DNA from: Trichobilharzia szidati
Lineage: Eukaryota; Platyhelminthes; Trematoda; Strigeidida; Schistosomatidae
Direction of reading: 5' to 3'
Length of the DNA: 64,000 nt
NCBI GenBank assembly: GCA_944472155.2
Contig: OX235273.1
Span: 107,778,582 to 107,842,581 of the forward strand
In this document: positions 30,366 through 42,159 of the stretch, piece after piece
Layout: every line of letters begins with the position of its first letter
Numbering within the stretch: position 1 is the first letter of the stretch
The notes under the pieces: model-generated
Told to the model about the DNA's origin: nothing
The model's input: the letters and a program-made list of their open reading frames with translations, nothing else
Databases searched by the model: none
Made by a program: the position numbers and the translations under genes

Positions 30366-30960
30366 CAGGCTTAGTTAAGTGTCGAACAAACCGAGCAATA
30401 GCACTAAGTGGCACAAGAAAAGACCTAAATGATGAAATAAAACAGATAGAAGAATCGTTGGTATCAAATAAATATCCTATAAAATTCATTAGGAATTTAA
30501 AAAAAGCTCAAAAGCAGAATAAAAATAATTGTGAAACTCATAATGCTAACATGAATAAGAGAGAATATAATTCATCCACTGTTATACTTTATAAGGAGGG
30601 GACATCTGAGACCCTATGTAGGATTCGCAATGAAGCAGGAATTAGGGTGGCAATCAAACCTACAAACTCACTCAGATAGACAAACTCTGTAGACTAAAGG
30701 ACCCAATTAGACAAACTCGTATAATTTACAAAATACCCTACAATCACTGTCATTGAGGTCAACTACATGAGATTATCAGAACACAATAATTTAGCTAATG
30801 TAAGAATGGTTAACATCGAGGTGATAAGTAATTTAGAAAAAAGCTTAGCGAATGCACTACAAGCATTAATACTGTCACAAAATAGGGTGGGAGAGGGTTA
30901 AGATTCTAAGAAGTAATCTATGTAGGTGGAGAGAGAGATTGATTACTGAATCCGGCCTGG
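30366..30960 (+). pseudogene. PLE linker and nuclease remnant
   Basis: LVKCRTNRAIALSGTRKDLNDEIKQIEES (read in blocks), NKYPIKFIRNLKKAQ, ETLCRIRNEAGIRVAIKPTN, SLR then a stop; further MRLSEHNNLANVRMVN. The GIY-YIG motif itself has been lost by a deletion around 30740-30770 relative to 22310. Confidence 0.6.
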
Positions 30961-31765
30961 TTCATCGAGTCTACACCCAACACCTGCGATAGAAGTGACT
31001 CAAAACAAATACCAGAGCTATCGAAGATATTATTACCACCGGTCAGTCAAATCAGAAGAGGATAATAAATAATCTCAAAATTCTATCTCAATTCAACGTA
31101 CATCATAACATTCTAACAAGTTACTTATTTTGACTATAAAAACACTCGCGTTATTTCCCATCTGGTTGTAATTGATTAATAACACCCATATTATTATTTC
31201 TGAATGTACATTATCCCATACTGATTTTTATTCCAATATCTAATCGATTCCACGCGTGTATATAAATGAAGGAAAAAGTTGTGTGAGTGAGTAACTTGAT
31301 ATGATTATGAGCAGTAATAGTTTGTGCTTGAAACGTGGTCATCAATTAATATTAATGTATAACAGCACTGTGTGATTTATCAAAATGAAATCTTATCCAT
31401 AATGGAGTCACATGTCTAGTTCTGCGCTTATCGGTTTAGGATGAACTCTGTCAGTGACGTTTGCAGTTTGGCCACAAAATTAGGGGTCTTGGCATCACAG
31501 TGCATTCTGAAACGTTGTTAAATTGTTGTGGACTGTTGGCAGAAAGTGCTACTGTACCTAGTTATCATGCTTATTGGCAGTCGTCAAAAAGACGCATCTG
31601 CAATCTTGAGAGAACTCATGTCGCTTCTGAAATTCAAAGCCACATGAAACCCGTATCATTCAACGCTGCAATTAGACACGTTATCACTTAGTTATTAAGA
31701 TTACCGATTGACTGATACATTGACCGGTCACTACAGTTTAACCGCTGTCATGTGTCTAGTCCTTA
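30845..31765 (+). repeat. 921-bp near-perfect inverted duplication, left arm
   Basis: Reverse complement of 33952-34872; paired positions always sum to 65717, so there are no indels. All stretches I compared were identical. It contains the PLE 3' end, its arm, and ~360 bp of flanking DNA with a 76-codon open frame (31461-31691; MQFGHKIRGLGITVHSETL...) that I do not recognise. Confidence 0.9.
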
Positions 31766-31779
31766 GGTACAATAAAGAA

Positions 31780-32319
31780 AAACTGACAACAGTTAACAAG
31801 AAAGAACTGTTCATGAAACTTCAATTTAATGGGGACGTGGCTAGTGAAGTCTAACATCTGAGATTATCAAGAGCGATAAAACCGACTTATACTGCTGCCA
31901 CCCTTTGTTTGTCATTTTCCAGCCGACCAATTTTGATTGCTCAAGTGAAAGATAAGCTACCTAGCTGTGCCACTTCGATGTGTATCTATAAATTTAGTTG
32001 CTCCTGTGGAGACAGCTATCTGGGGCGAACAACTAAACAGCTTAACAAACGCATTAATGAGCATCTTCCTCCATGGTTCGGAAAAGGTCAAATAAGATCC
32101 ATACGAAGTTCTATTTTGGCTCATTTGATTGATAGCGGTTACCAAGTGGACAAAAATAGTGCTTTCAAAGTTATCTATCGTATTTCATCGAGTCTTTCGA
32201 ATCGAATCAGAGCCCGTCTTTTACACCTAGCCGAATCTATGGGAATTCGAGAGAACAATCCTAGTCTTTGCAAACAAAAGAAGTTTTTTCTACCTTTGTC
32301 TCTCCCTTGCTTAGCCTAG
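31780..32319 (+). pseudogene. PLE linker and GIY-YIG endonuclease
   Basis: KKELFMKLQFNGDVASE, a stop, then an open stretch from 31909 with QVKDKLPSCATSMCIYKFSC, SCGDSYLGRTTKQLNKRINEHLP, SIRSSILAHLIDSGYQVD, RLLHLAESMGIREN and LPLSLPCLA. Nuclease motif mostly intact (YLG, KRINEH with Arg). It is one stop away from the full module, and lacks the RT. Confidence 0.7.
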
Positions 32320-32610
32320 GTGAATTCTATTCGAAACACTCCCACCCTATCTTATCTTCCATCTCCTTCGTACTTTTATAATATTTATTTAAACTCTGTT
32401 TATCGTTCCACTTCACCTTTTAAGATTTGACCTAATTCATTTATACACTTATATGCATATACTATCTTTGTTATTCTTACCACCTGTATAAACCTTATTA
32501 TCAATATTTTGTTATCATTATAATCATCGTTATTAACTACGTTCAAAACATTTGCCACATTATTATTATTTGATTCCCAAAATCACCGTCATTGGTTAAA
32601 ATTTTACACA

Positions 32611-32655
32611 AAGCCTGAAGAAGATCTAATTGAAAACAATGTTGTTCGCATGTAT
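32611..32655 (+). ncRNA. Hammerhead-like motif downstream of PLE endonuclease
   Basis: CTGAAGA at 32615-32621, GAAA at 32632-32635, helix III AACA/TGTT with an ATGT loop, predicted cleavage after C32647. Helix II (ten bases) is weak, helix I short. Same layout as 14806-14856. Confidence 0.45.
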
Positions 32656-32813
32656 GTCTCGTTCTAGTATTATAAATGTGAATATTTAAAGATAAGAATT
32701 AGTTGTCCGTCTGAGCTGGCTGATTTAATTCCGAAGATTTTGTCATCCCCCTTGTAGACAACAGCTCCAGCGCAGGTTTTGGCATGGAATGAATTCATTT
32801 GAATTCTCCATGA

Positions 32814-33082
32814 ATGATACAAATGATATCGGGATTAATAGCTAAAGTGGTTACGCAAAGATTCAAATTAATAGCTCTACGTATAATTAAACCTAAAATC
32901 CGAATACGTTATGTTGATGATAAATTTGTAATAATTAAAAGGAATTACTTGGAATACACCTACAAATTAATCAACAACAAATGTGAAGAAGTCAAATTCA
33001 CAAGAGAAGAAGAATTAGACAACCGAAATTCCACTCTTAGATGTCTTAATCAGGAGAACCAACACAGGAAATTTAGAAACAT
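32814..33082 (+). pseudogene. PLE RT palm fragment with YVDD
   Basis: RIRYVDDKFVIIKRNYLEY has an intact catalytic YVDD; then KLINNKCEEVKFTREEELDN and LRCLNQENQHRKFRNI, where an SR2 3' end interrupts it at 33083. The 5' side contains a MIQMISGLIAKV stretch preceded by NEFI. A mirrored copy lies at 35686-35985. Confidence 0.65.
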
Positions 33083-33330
33083 ATTATTATTTCCTTTAAT
33101 TCCTAGAGGAGCATAGGGCTTCACTCGCACATCTTCATTGCATCCGGTTCTCTGACAACGTTTTCACCTGGCTCCACGTCTGTCCACACGCTTTCATCTT
33201 CTCTTCACATGACCTCATCCATGTCACCCCACCGTCGCACTGAAGACCAACTCGCCGCTTCCAATTTGGTTTCCATTCGAGCTATGGCCTGGTGTAAGGT
33301 GTCACTCACTTGATGGTTTGTTTTCTCAGA
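33083..33330 (-). pseudogene. SR2 3' end inside PLE
   Basis: ATTATTATTTCCTTTAATTCCTAGAGGAGC start (+ strand view) and the box set AACTCGCCGCTTCC ... GGTTTCCATTCGAGC ... TGATGG show the RTE C-terminal end on the - strand. It breaks off at about 33330. Confidence 0.65.
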
Positions 33331-33459
33331 GTAAGCGAAGTTTTGAAACTTAAAATTACCCTTATAAATTAGTCAGAAAGTATGTAGGGAAATATAAAAA
33401 TAAAATAAATAATGACAGTAGTGATAGCGATAATAATAATGGTAATATTAATGACTCTG

Positions 33460-33690
33460 GCCGATTGCTGCGCTAAAACCACGAGCTGGTAGCAGTTAGA
33501 ATTCATGGGTTAGCCATTGAGTTTGGTCCTAGTGTCTGAATGGTCTAAAAACTACCTTTTTAACCGGCAGGTCCTGGCTTTAAACACAGGTGGTGGGTGA
33601 GTACTACCTATGAGTCCCAAACTAGGACAGAACAGCTGTCATGCACTTTCAGGTTTTCAGTGGTTATCCAAATGATACCAATCCGTGATC
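33460..33690 (+). mobile_element. SM-alpha-like SINE, degraded ribozyme
   Basis: TTGCTGCGCTAAAACC, GTAGCAGTTAGAATTC, CCTAGTGTCTGAATGGTC (box A), GGCTTTAAACAC (box B lost), ATGAGTCCCAAACTAGGAC followed by AGAAC: one core base is missing and the GAAA box is disturbed. Confidence 0.55.
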
Positions 33691-33951
33691 AAACCTGAAT
33701 ACAGGGTATGTTGAATTTCCAAGTTTTATCAGGATTCTGCTATATTTACCGTTATAAGTCACAGAAATAAGTACTTATACATCAGAAAGTTGAATCAAGT
33801 TCTACAAGAAACATGAACATTTCCAGGTGATTAATAGTAAACCGTAGGAGGCCGTGTGCCTAGTTTTTGTACTTGTCGGCACTCATAGAGATGAGTAACC
33901 ATAACCATGAAGGAACTGGTGTCTTCCTGGAGATTTCGTCAGAATGAACAC

Positions 33952-34872
33952 TAAGGACTAGACACATGACAGCGGTTAAACTGTAGTGACCGGTCAATGT
34001 ATCAGTCAATCGGTAATCTTAATAACTAAGTGATAACGTGTCTAATTGCAGCGTTGAATGATACGGGTTTCATGTGGCTTTGAATTTCAGAAGCGACATG
34101 AGTTCTCTCAAGATTGCAGATGCGTCTTTTTGACGACTGCCAATAAGCATGATAACTAGGTACAGTAGCACTTTCTGCCAACAGTCCACAACAATTTAAC
34201 AACGTTTCAGAATGCACTGTGATGCCAAGACCCCTAATTTTGTGGCCAAACTGCAAACGTCACTGACAGAGTTCATCCTAAACCGATAAGCGCAGAACTA
34301 GACATGTGACTCCATTATGGATAAGATTTCATTTTGATAAATCACACAGTGCTGTTATACATTAATATTAATTGATGACCACGTTTCAAGCACAAACTAT
34401 TACTGCTCATAATCATATCAAGTTACTCACTCACACAACTTTTTCCTTCATTTATATACACGCGTGGAATCGATTAGATATTGGAATAAAAATCAGTATG
34501 GGATAATGTACATTCAGAAATAATAATATGGGTGTTATTAATCAATTACAACCAGATGGGAAATAACGCGAGTGTTTTTATAGTCAAAATAAGTAACTTG
34601 TTAGAATGTTATGATGTACGTTGAATTGAGATAGAATTTTGAGATTATTTATTATCCTCTTCTGATTTGACTGACCGGTGGTAATAATATCTTCGATAGC
34701 TCTGGTATTTGTTTTGAGTCACTTCTATCGCAGGTGTTGGGTGTAGACTCGATGAACCAGGCCGGATTCAGTAATCAATCTCTCTCTCCACCTACATAGA
34801 TTACTTCTTAGAATCTTAACCCTCTCCCACCCTATTTTGTGACAGTATTAATGCTTGTAGTGCATTCGCTAA
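33952..34872 (-). repeat. 921-bp near-perfect inverted duplication, right arm
   Basis: Partner of 30845-31765. Beyond 34872 the similarity continues at only ~80-85% (PLE text, to about 34920), and beyond 33952 it stops abruptly. The identical part therefore ends within the PLE on one side and in non-PLE DNA on the other, so it is not simply a transposon boundary. The 76-codon frame recurs at 34026-34256. Confidence 0.9.
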
Positions 34873-35109
34873 CCTTTTTTCTAAATTACTTATCTTCTCG
34901 GGGTCAACCATTCTTACCTTGACCCATTCCCTTTTAAGATGGTTAATAGGTATTTTTTCCTCCATTCTCTTCAGCACAGGAGTGCTACAGTGTGTTTAAA
35001 TTTTTTAAAATAATGTTTGCATACAGTTTCTTTTATGGGTACTTGGGTAAGCTTATTACTCTTATAGTTGAGTATTTGATTTTTATGTTTTCGTTGATTT
35101 TCTCTATTC

Positions 35110-35685
35110 TTGTGTTTGTATGTAGAGAAGCAGTCTGTGTGGAGGTCAACAGCACTACTCTGCATGAAAAATAAAATCCGAATTATCAAATCCAATGTGA
35201 AGTCAGTGCTACTATACAGACCAGAGACTTTCACTGCACTTCACGAAGAGCATCTCAAACAAAATACACACCTTCATCAACAGCTTTCTTTGCTCAGTAC
35301 TTCGCTCAAGATCAGATGGCCGGCCAGAAAAGATAAGCAACAGGGAGGCATCTTTGGCAATAAGCAAACCAACAGTGCAGGAACCGATTGTACAACAGTT
35401 ATGCAGGAAGAAATGCAGGTGGATTGGCCATACTCTGAAAAATCAGTCCATCAAGTGAGTGACATCCTACGCCAGGCCAACGCTCGAGTGGAACCTGAAT
35501 GGGAAGTGGCCAGTTGGTTGTCAGTGCGAGGGTGACATGGAGGAAGTCATGTGAAGAAGAGATGGAAGCATGTGGACAGACGTGGAATTAGATGAAACGC
35601 TGGCAGAGAAGGGAACGCAATGAAGACGTGCGACTGAAGCCCTATTTTCCCCTAGTAACTAAAGGGAATAATAATAATGTGTTTC
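35110..35685 (+). pseudogene. SR2 C-terminal region and 3' end
   Basis: SVWRSTALLCMKNKIRIIKSN, KSVLLYRPETFTALHEEHLKQ, then a break, ARVEPEWEVASW and CEEEMEACGQTWN-like text, and the end TGAAGCCCTATTTTCCCCTAG followed by GGGAATAATAATAATG at 35670-35685. 5' truncated near 35110; 5' neighbour is PLE sequence on the other strand. Confidence 0.7.
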
Positions 35686-35985
35686 TAAATTTCCTGTGTT
35701 GGTACCTCTGATTAAGACATCTAAAAATGTAGTTTTATTATCTTATTCTCCTTCTCTTCTGAATTTGATGTCTTCATATTTGTTGTGTATTAATTTGTGA
35801 GTGTATCCCAAATTATTTCCTTAATCATTACAAATGTATCATCAATATAACGTACTGTAATCTTTGCATTATCGCTTCAGCTATTAATCCCGATATCATT
35901 TATATCATTCATGGAGAATTCAAATGAATTCATTCTTTACCAGAACCTGCGCTGAAATTGTTGTCTAGAAGGATGGCGAAAGTTT
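35686..35985 (-). pseudogene. PLE RT palm fragment, mirror of 32720-33082
   Basis: On the - strand YVILMIHL is what remains of the catalytic region (VRYIDDTFVM in the shifted frame), followed by an IKFRREGE stretch and TTFLDVLIRGTNTGNL. The sequence parallels 32720-33082 at about 80-85% and meets an SR2 3' end at the same PLE position. Confidence 0.6.
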
Positions 35986-35989
35986 TGCA

Positions 35990-37555
35990 GTTAAATTAAC
36001 CAGCTTAGAGCACTTAACTAAATCACAATTAGCTTTTATATACAATATTGAATCATAAATAAGACGCCTGACAGCCATATTAAATCCTTAACAGTTGATC
36101 GGTGAAAATTAAAAATCAACATTTATGTATTTTATAGCGTTACCCAGCAACTCTTTTTTCTAATAATTAACAAAATTTACCAGTATTCCACCATAGTCAC
36201 ATCATAGATTAAACGCAGGATGCTTAGGTTTAAACATATTATCATTCACGTTGATGGAAATCAAATGTTTTAAAATTTGTCTTGACAGTGATCTCCTACA
36301 TAAAGAATTAACATTACATGAAAATTTGCAAACTAACAGATTCTGCTGTGGCGTTTTGAAAATACTATGCTCATCCTGTATATCACACAGTCGTTCGATT
36401 ACGAAACTTCGGTTGTTTACTAATATGCAATCTTCGGTTTGTTGCTGTTTTAGCGACTGTGATTAGTGTGTGATTAGTGAGACAGGAACCAATAGTCTGC
36501 TTACGCCTTTCAGTTGTTCGTTACAACTTAAATGACTAACACCCTAGTTATAAAAATATACTCATCAAGAACTCATAATTGCTAGTAAGACTATCGGAAA
36601 TTACCATTAAGTTAGCCCAATGCCATTTTTATGTAATAAGTAATGGTAGAAGGTAGGATTTAAGTCAACGGTCTCCAAATTACTATTCCAGTGTTGAGTC
36701 AGCAGTTACTAGGGTAGTGTTTGTTGGCTTATTGCCCTCCGTCTAGCAATATCATAAAGATCAGAGGGTAGTTGCAACTCATTCAAAGTCGGGATAAAAC
36801 TGATTGTGCGCCTTACGCACCTTCAGCATCAATCACGGACTGTGTGTAGAGCTCCAATTAAGGTGTTTATTAATACATATTTAAGTGTAGATACGACAGG
36901 TCACAAACTCTCAAGCGTTTACATACATATGTGTATCATCAAGTCATGCCTAGAACACAAGCCTCCACAGAGAATCCAGCCAGAATTCCTACTCCAGATT
37001 GTGTCTGGAGAAATGACGAGTTAGCCTTTGACCAATAGCCTGCGTTGATATATGAGTAAACATTCTGACAGCCACTCAACCAATCCATAAATTAAGGTGA
37101 ATAGAGATAGATAAAAGGCTAACCTTAGAACAGGCGTGTCCATAGGATATCGCGTAACCACAATATACGTTTAAGATGTGAATATTCAAAGCAGTATGAA
37201 TTTCACAATATACAGTTGGCTGTACTCTCCATCAAGCCATGTGCTGACTGATCCACCACTCAAAGTTGTATATCTATAATCCCACACATGTGTTTCCTCG
37301 GTGTATAGAACTAACGGTTAAACGGTGAAACCCGAGCATATGTCTGCCAAATCAGCGTAAATACAGGCTAGCCCAAAGCCAAGTGCATGCAGGCCAGCAA
37401 GCCTGTGAGTGGCAAGCCAAACTGGATCACCTGAACAGTCTAAAAGGGAGGACACAATTCTAGCGCGAGGTATGTAAGTAATAATTTGCTTTGTTCTAGA
37501 AACAGTACTAGTGGTATAGTGTGGAAAATATTGCATCTAATTTTATCAAACATTC
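35990..37555. other. No recognisable feature
   Basis: AT-rich, short frames only. The segment 37320-37510 is more GC-rich than its surroundings but encodes nothing I recognise. Confidence 0.35.
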
Positions 37556-37559
37556 AAAA

Positions 37560-38985
37560 GGAGTATTTCGGAAAATAAATATAAAAACAACAAAAACAAA
37601 AAAACACAAAAATGATAAAAAAATGCGAAAAAATACCAAGAAGTAGAAAGGAAAATAGACAACATAAAACAGTATCTCAGTATTGGGTAGTGGAAGCTAT
37701 GATATGTTTATGCGTGGTGACAGCAAAGCTATAATCATACAAGAAATTGTGAAATGATATTTAAGAATGTTTATCGCCAAGATGATCAGTTAATTTGATT
37801 GAACAACACTAAGCAATCATAAAATAACATTTCAGGGTTGTTGTTTTGTTAGCTCTAATGCGGTGTTTGTAGTGGTAGTGTGAGTAATCCTGCATAATAC
37901 TAAATTTTAAGATGGTGATAATGGCTTTCACAACCAATGATTGTCAGTTAATATTGCCGAAAAAAAGTAAAAAATAAAAAAACAACCACATAAACTAATA
38001 ATTACATGATGGGTAATGACAGGACAATTTGGTAATACTCATAGTGCTAATATAGTCGGAACCAGAAGATGCACAAAAGGAATACAGTAAAGTATAAAAA
38101 GTAAGCCGATGTTAATAATTTAGGTAGCTAAGTATGTTTGAGAAGGAGTTCACTATAGAATACAAAATAAGAGAGAAATAAAAGAGCCTAAAATTATGAT
38201 TATCAACAACAAAGCAAGTCATAGGTTTCGCGCTTAACATTGTCTCTGTCACTTAGAACACGGACCAAGTATGGTATCGTTGACTTCCTGTACTCGGTTG
38301 TACGAGCATAGATTATTTTATACTGATTTCTGGTTCTACTTTATGAGATACAATGCGAGAGTTGGGAATAGAGGGGGTGTTGGAGGTGGGAGAGTATGGT
38401 TTCAGACCATTTTTCGCATGTATTCAGATGCCTTTCAACTAATGTAGTGACAAGCTGTCTGAGTTTTACACCACTAGTCCTACTAACTACCTTCAACATC
38501 CTTCTCAGGATGTTATAGGATGGAAGATAGAACTAGACCGAAGTTGATTTCGTCTGAAAGAGGTAAATCATATAAGAAGAAGGAAAAGAGAAACGGAGAA
38601 AGAATAGCATCTTGAAGAACTCCAGCTTCAATAAGCAAAGGAGAGGAAGATACACCATTATATACCGTGTACTGCATCCTATTAGAGAAGTAGGAATGTA
38701 GCCAGTTGATAGCCCGGGGCTCAGTTTGTGTAAGGCTAAGCTTGTTTAACAAAAGGCCTCTAGGTACAGAGTCGAAAGCAGATGTATAATCAAGGAACGT
38801 ACAACGGACAAACTTGGCCCCTTTGTCTAAGGAGGATACAATGTTGTGATGAAACACAGCAGCAGCGTCTAAAGTACTTCTACCCTGTTTGTAAGCAAAC
38901 TGCTTTGGATCGTTTGAGAAACTTAGGGAGGGAACAAGTCTTAGTAACAATAATTTCTCCACGAGTTTCTAAAAAAGAGAGGTAA
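37560..38985 (-). mobile_element. CR1-like non-LTR retrotransposon remnant
   Basis: The RT part (38513-38962) reads FAYKQGRSTLDAAAVFHH, VRCTFLDYTSAFDSVPRGLL (motif A), YFSNRMQYTVYNG, GVLQDAILSPFLFSFFLYDLP. This is the CR1/jockey-like pattern, distinct from RTE. Motif C is missing: after LSDEINFG the frame shifts and the C-terminal end follows (ILRRMLKVVSRTSGVKLRQL ... LNTCEKWSETILSHLQHPLY to 38340), so an internal deletion removed it. 37560-38340 may be its 3' untranslated region (inference). Confidence 0.6.
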
Positions 38986-38989
38986 TGAG

Positions 38990-40640
38990 GAAACGGATAA
39001 TGGATTTTCAAAATAGTTTTATATGGTGCAAGTCACACATGCATTTCTGTATGTCAATGTGAGAAATAATGAAAATTTATTGGAGTAGCACGACAAGATA
39101 CATTTTGTGAGTGGTATGACTAATGGTGACAATTCACAAAACTTAGGTATATGTCACGACAATGATTTTAAGGAATTTGAAAAGTCGACTTCACACAAAT
39201 AGACAAAACAACTTTAGACAGAATTACTCAATTAGTGACAAAATTTGTGTTTCTTCACGTGTTGAGCGTCTGGCATTGACTTAAATGAAGAGAATTTGGA
39301 AGATTATGAGTAGTTGTGGGGTCATTTGATATTCATTTAGAGAACGAAATACACTTGAGATATGCTGCGTTCAGTCATTCATTGACTCGAACATGTTCAC
39401 GGAGCATCCTCAATTGCCTAATGCACAGGTTAGGCTGCGATTGCCGCCTGAGTATAGTCAGTTGATGTGAGAAATTATTTATTGAAATTCATAAATAAAA
39501 GTAGCATGATTTTCTGTTCAGCACTATTTTCACGTGAATATCCAGCATAAGAAGTAAATAAGTATTTTGCAATATAAAATCGCTGACAAATTCTTTTCTC
39601 TGTGATAACATATGGTCCAGAATCAAATCATATTTTTCTATTTATAACAAAGAATCATCACATAACTGCTTTCTCAGAAAATTCTTAGAATTCAATCTTG
39701 TCAATCCGATGTGATTTCATATACCAAGGTGAGAAACGCTGCATTTACCTTCATGTCATCATCGTGAAATCACGGAAAGCATTGAAAAGAACTTGAAGAA
39801 TATTTCGTTATAGGTGGTATTCATCTGTCCACCATCTTTAGAACTACGCAGAAAGTAATTATTTTTCTAACATTCAAGAGTGGGAAGCATGTTGACGAAA
39901 CAAGAGACATAACGAATTATATCGCTTACAATGATTAACTTTACACTCAATTATGTCGAGGAGCTTCGTATTAACCCCGTCTTCTTTCCATGAAACAACA
40001 CTGTCAACAAAAGAAACTGATCGACGAATTCGGATAGCTTATTCAAGTTGACTTACTAAAAAATTAATCCATTGTGCAGAGTCACAGTAAATAATGAAGC
40101 ACAATCTACAGATCTTTAGGAGTTAGTTTTTATTGCGCTATTTTATGTTTCCATTCTACTCTGACTGATATTGTTAAAGCATCATCTTTTTCAGGGATTT
40201 GTGTGAATCAAGTCATCTGAAAACATTGTGTGGTGTGATAGAAGTCATTGTTTTGACTTTGGATGAATTTTTCTTCACTACCTACATTTTATCTGTCTAC
40301 CGATTAGTGGTTCTTTTTGTTCAGACGAGGGAATAATTTAGGACGCGTGATATGCGTTTGCTTCCCGGCTAAATGCTATTCATTCTTTTACAGTGACTTT
40401 TCCTAGCTTATTTGCCCAGTGCAATTTTTCAGAGAAATTGTTCACAATAAAGTTGTCAGACAGTTGAAGAGTAATCATCATTTGTTAATGGCCTCCTTGT
40501 TGTTGGTGAATTTCTTGAAATACTTTTAGGCAGAATATAGTCAACTTCAATCAGATTGCATCTTATGTCAGAATGATCTTCGATGTATACCTGTATGTCT
40601 GTTTCTTCTTATATGAACGTGGTATTCACCTGATTTCGAC
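38990..40640. other. No recognisable feature
   Basis: AT-rich, no open frame over 60 codons, no repeat match within the window. Confidence 0.4.
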
Positions 40641-40646
40641 TAACTG

Positions 40647-40845
40647 TGCGTCGGTGGCACAGTGGTTAGGACTCTCGCCGACCATGCACATGGTCCGGGG
40701 TTCGATCCCCTGCCGGCGCACACCCGATATCTATGGTCGGCCTGAATTTGGGCTACCGATATCCATGCTGAAAATTCCACACTCGTACTGAAAATACGGT
40801 GTGGAATCAAGCTGTAAATCAAAATCAAAAATCAAATCAATTCTC
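40647..40845 (+). mobile_element. tRNA-derived SINE with cloverleaf-like head
   Basis: 40647-40720 forms a 7-bp acceptor (TGCGTCG / CGGCGCA, one G-U) and a T arm (CGGGG / CCCTG around TTCGATC); the D-arm region GGCACAGTGGTTAGG fits box A. The anticodon arm is not normal; instead GACCAT/ATGGTC makes a hairpin. The body continues to an AAATCAAA-rich tail (40815-40845). The same head, decayed, starts the SINEs at 60745 and 61755. Inference: SINE, not a working tRNA. Confidence 0.65.
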
Positions 40846-41299
40846 GTATTAAGCAGTATTTAGCAGTCTCCGAATACTACTGTACCGCACAACGACACGG
40901 TGAATACAGTGGTCAGAGATTCATATTCGGTAGAACTGTTATTGCAAAACTGTGTATTGTGAATGCATATTATTATCCGATCTTCAGCTCATAAAAGAGT
41001 GAAGATTTAGCGTGAAGTCCTCAGGCGCTCTCCATGAAGAAAGTGAGTTCATGTAACGAAATTACTGCTTGGCAAACTTCTCCTGAACATTCTCATCACA
41101 ATATTGATACTTATATGAATATTTGAAATCAGTATATAATTATTATCAGTTTTCCTGCTAGACTCTGCATCATTTTTTGGCATTTGCATATCACATATTG
41201 ACTTCATCCATGTTAGTTGTCTTCGTCTCTGTTTCATCTCTACATGAAACGATTCCCTTTGTTTTCAAGTGTTGGTTTGTAAGGATTTGATTGGTTACA

Positions 41300-41480
41300 G
41301 GATTTCATCATGAGCTGACATCAAGTAGAGAACCATTGGAAAACCTGGGAGTACTGGACAGCTGTTTTGTCCTAGTTTGGGACTCTTCACAGTACGCACC
41401 CACCGGGATTCGAACCCAGCACCTTCTGGTGACAAGGCGAGATAGCACATAGACCATTAAGCCACTGGGACTCGATCCCT
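41300..41480 (-). mobile_element. SM-alpha-like SINE
   Basis: On the - strand: CCCAGTGGCTTAATGGTC (box A), GGGTTCGAATCCC (box B), GTGAAGA, GTCC/GGAC and AAAA, then CAGGTTTTCCAATGG. The promoter is good, but both ribozyme boxes have one change. Confidence 0.6.
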
Positions 41481-42022
41481 TTGTAGTTGTGAAGTGATAC
41501 TAATCAATTAACGTCATGATTGTATTTCAATGAATCAAGATTCTTCTTGTCATCGCCCGTGCAGGAAACGTAAGTGTGATTTTCGTGTACACAGTGTTTG
41601 TCCCCAGCTTGTTAGGAACATATTGATTCATTTTATGTACTCCTTTTGTATTTAGACTGGACTGCATAGCTACCCGACGGCACTGTTGAGGCGATTATGA
41701 GTTTTTGAACAGTACCACACATAGTTTCCAATCAAAAACAGTCGTTTCTTCGCTGTTTCCAGAGCACTTATTTCCAAGTCCCTTGCGGTGAAATGTCAAG
41801 TACTCAATGTTATTCACTCACCTCTATAAGTGCAAAAATAATGGGAAAACGGTGACCTACACAACTGTCCCAATATACGGGAATGATTTGTCAACACTGC
41901 AACTAACATTGTCGAATTGATTATCAATCTATTCAACCAGAAATAACTAGAAATAAGGAAACTATTGACAAGTATACTCAAACTTTATACATGAATATTC
42001 TCAGACAATATTTAGACCATAC

Positions 42023-42159
42023 CTGACGCTGACGAACTTTTATCACTCGACGTCTTTTTATATAGCTGCCTGAAAATTCTTTGAGACATGCAAAGTCACA
42101 AAATACTCCAGCTACAACAAAACACGATTGCTTGTGGCTGGAATCTGCGTGGTTTCCCA
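42023..42159 (-). CDS. Possible host exon (unrecognised)
   Basis: On the - strand an acceptor (TTCACTAACAG) opens a 137-nt segment ending at a donor (CGTCAG|GTATGG). The open frame reads SCFVVAGVFCDFACLKEF then GSYIKRRRVIKVRQRQ, with Cys residues and a basic end that look coding. No partner exon with matching phase was found, so it could be chance. Confidence 0.3.

Larger units (their letters stand above)
27386..31406 (+). mobile_element. PLE copy split by an SR2 insertion
   Basis: The left part (27386-28012) carries RT motifs, the right part (30366-30960) the linker and nuclease, and the 3' region ends with a PLE arm at about 31265-31406 (CTTATCCATAATGGAGT). Removing 28013-30365 and one copy of CAGGCTTAGTT rejoins the order seen in the undisturbed copy at 21930-21970. 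5' truncated; no left arm or target duplication of the PLE itself was found. Confidence 0.75.

Noticed and set aside
40647..40720. Functional tRNA gene
   Set aside because: Acceptor and T arm fold well, but the anticodon arm does not pair and a SINE body with an A-rich tail follows directly.
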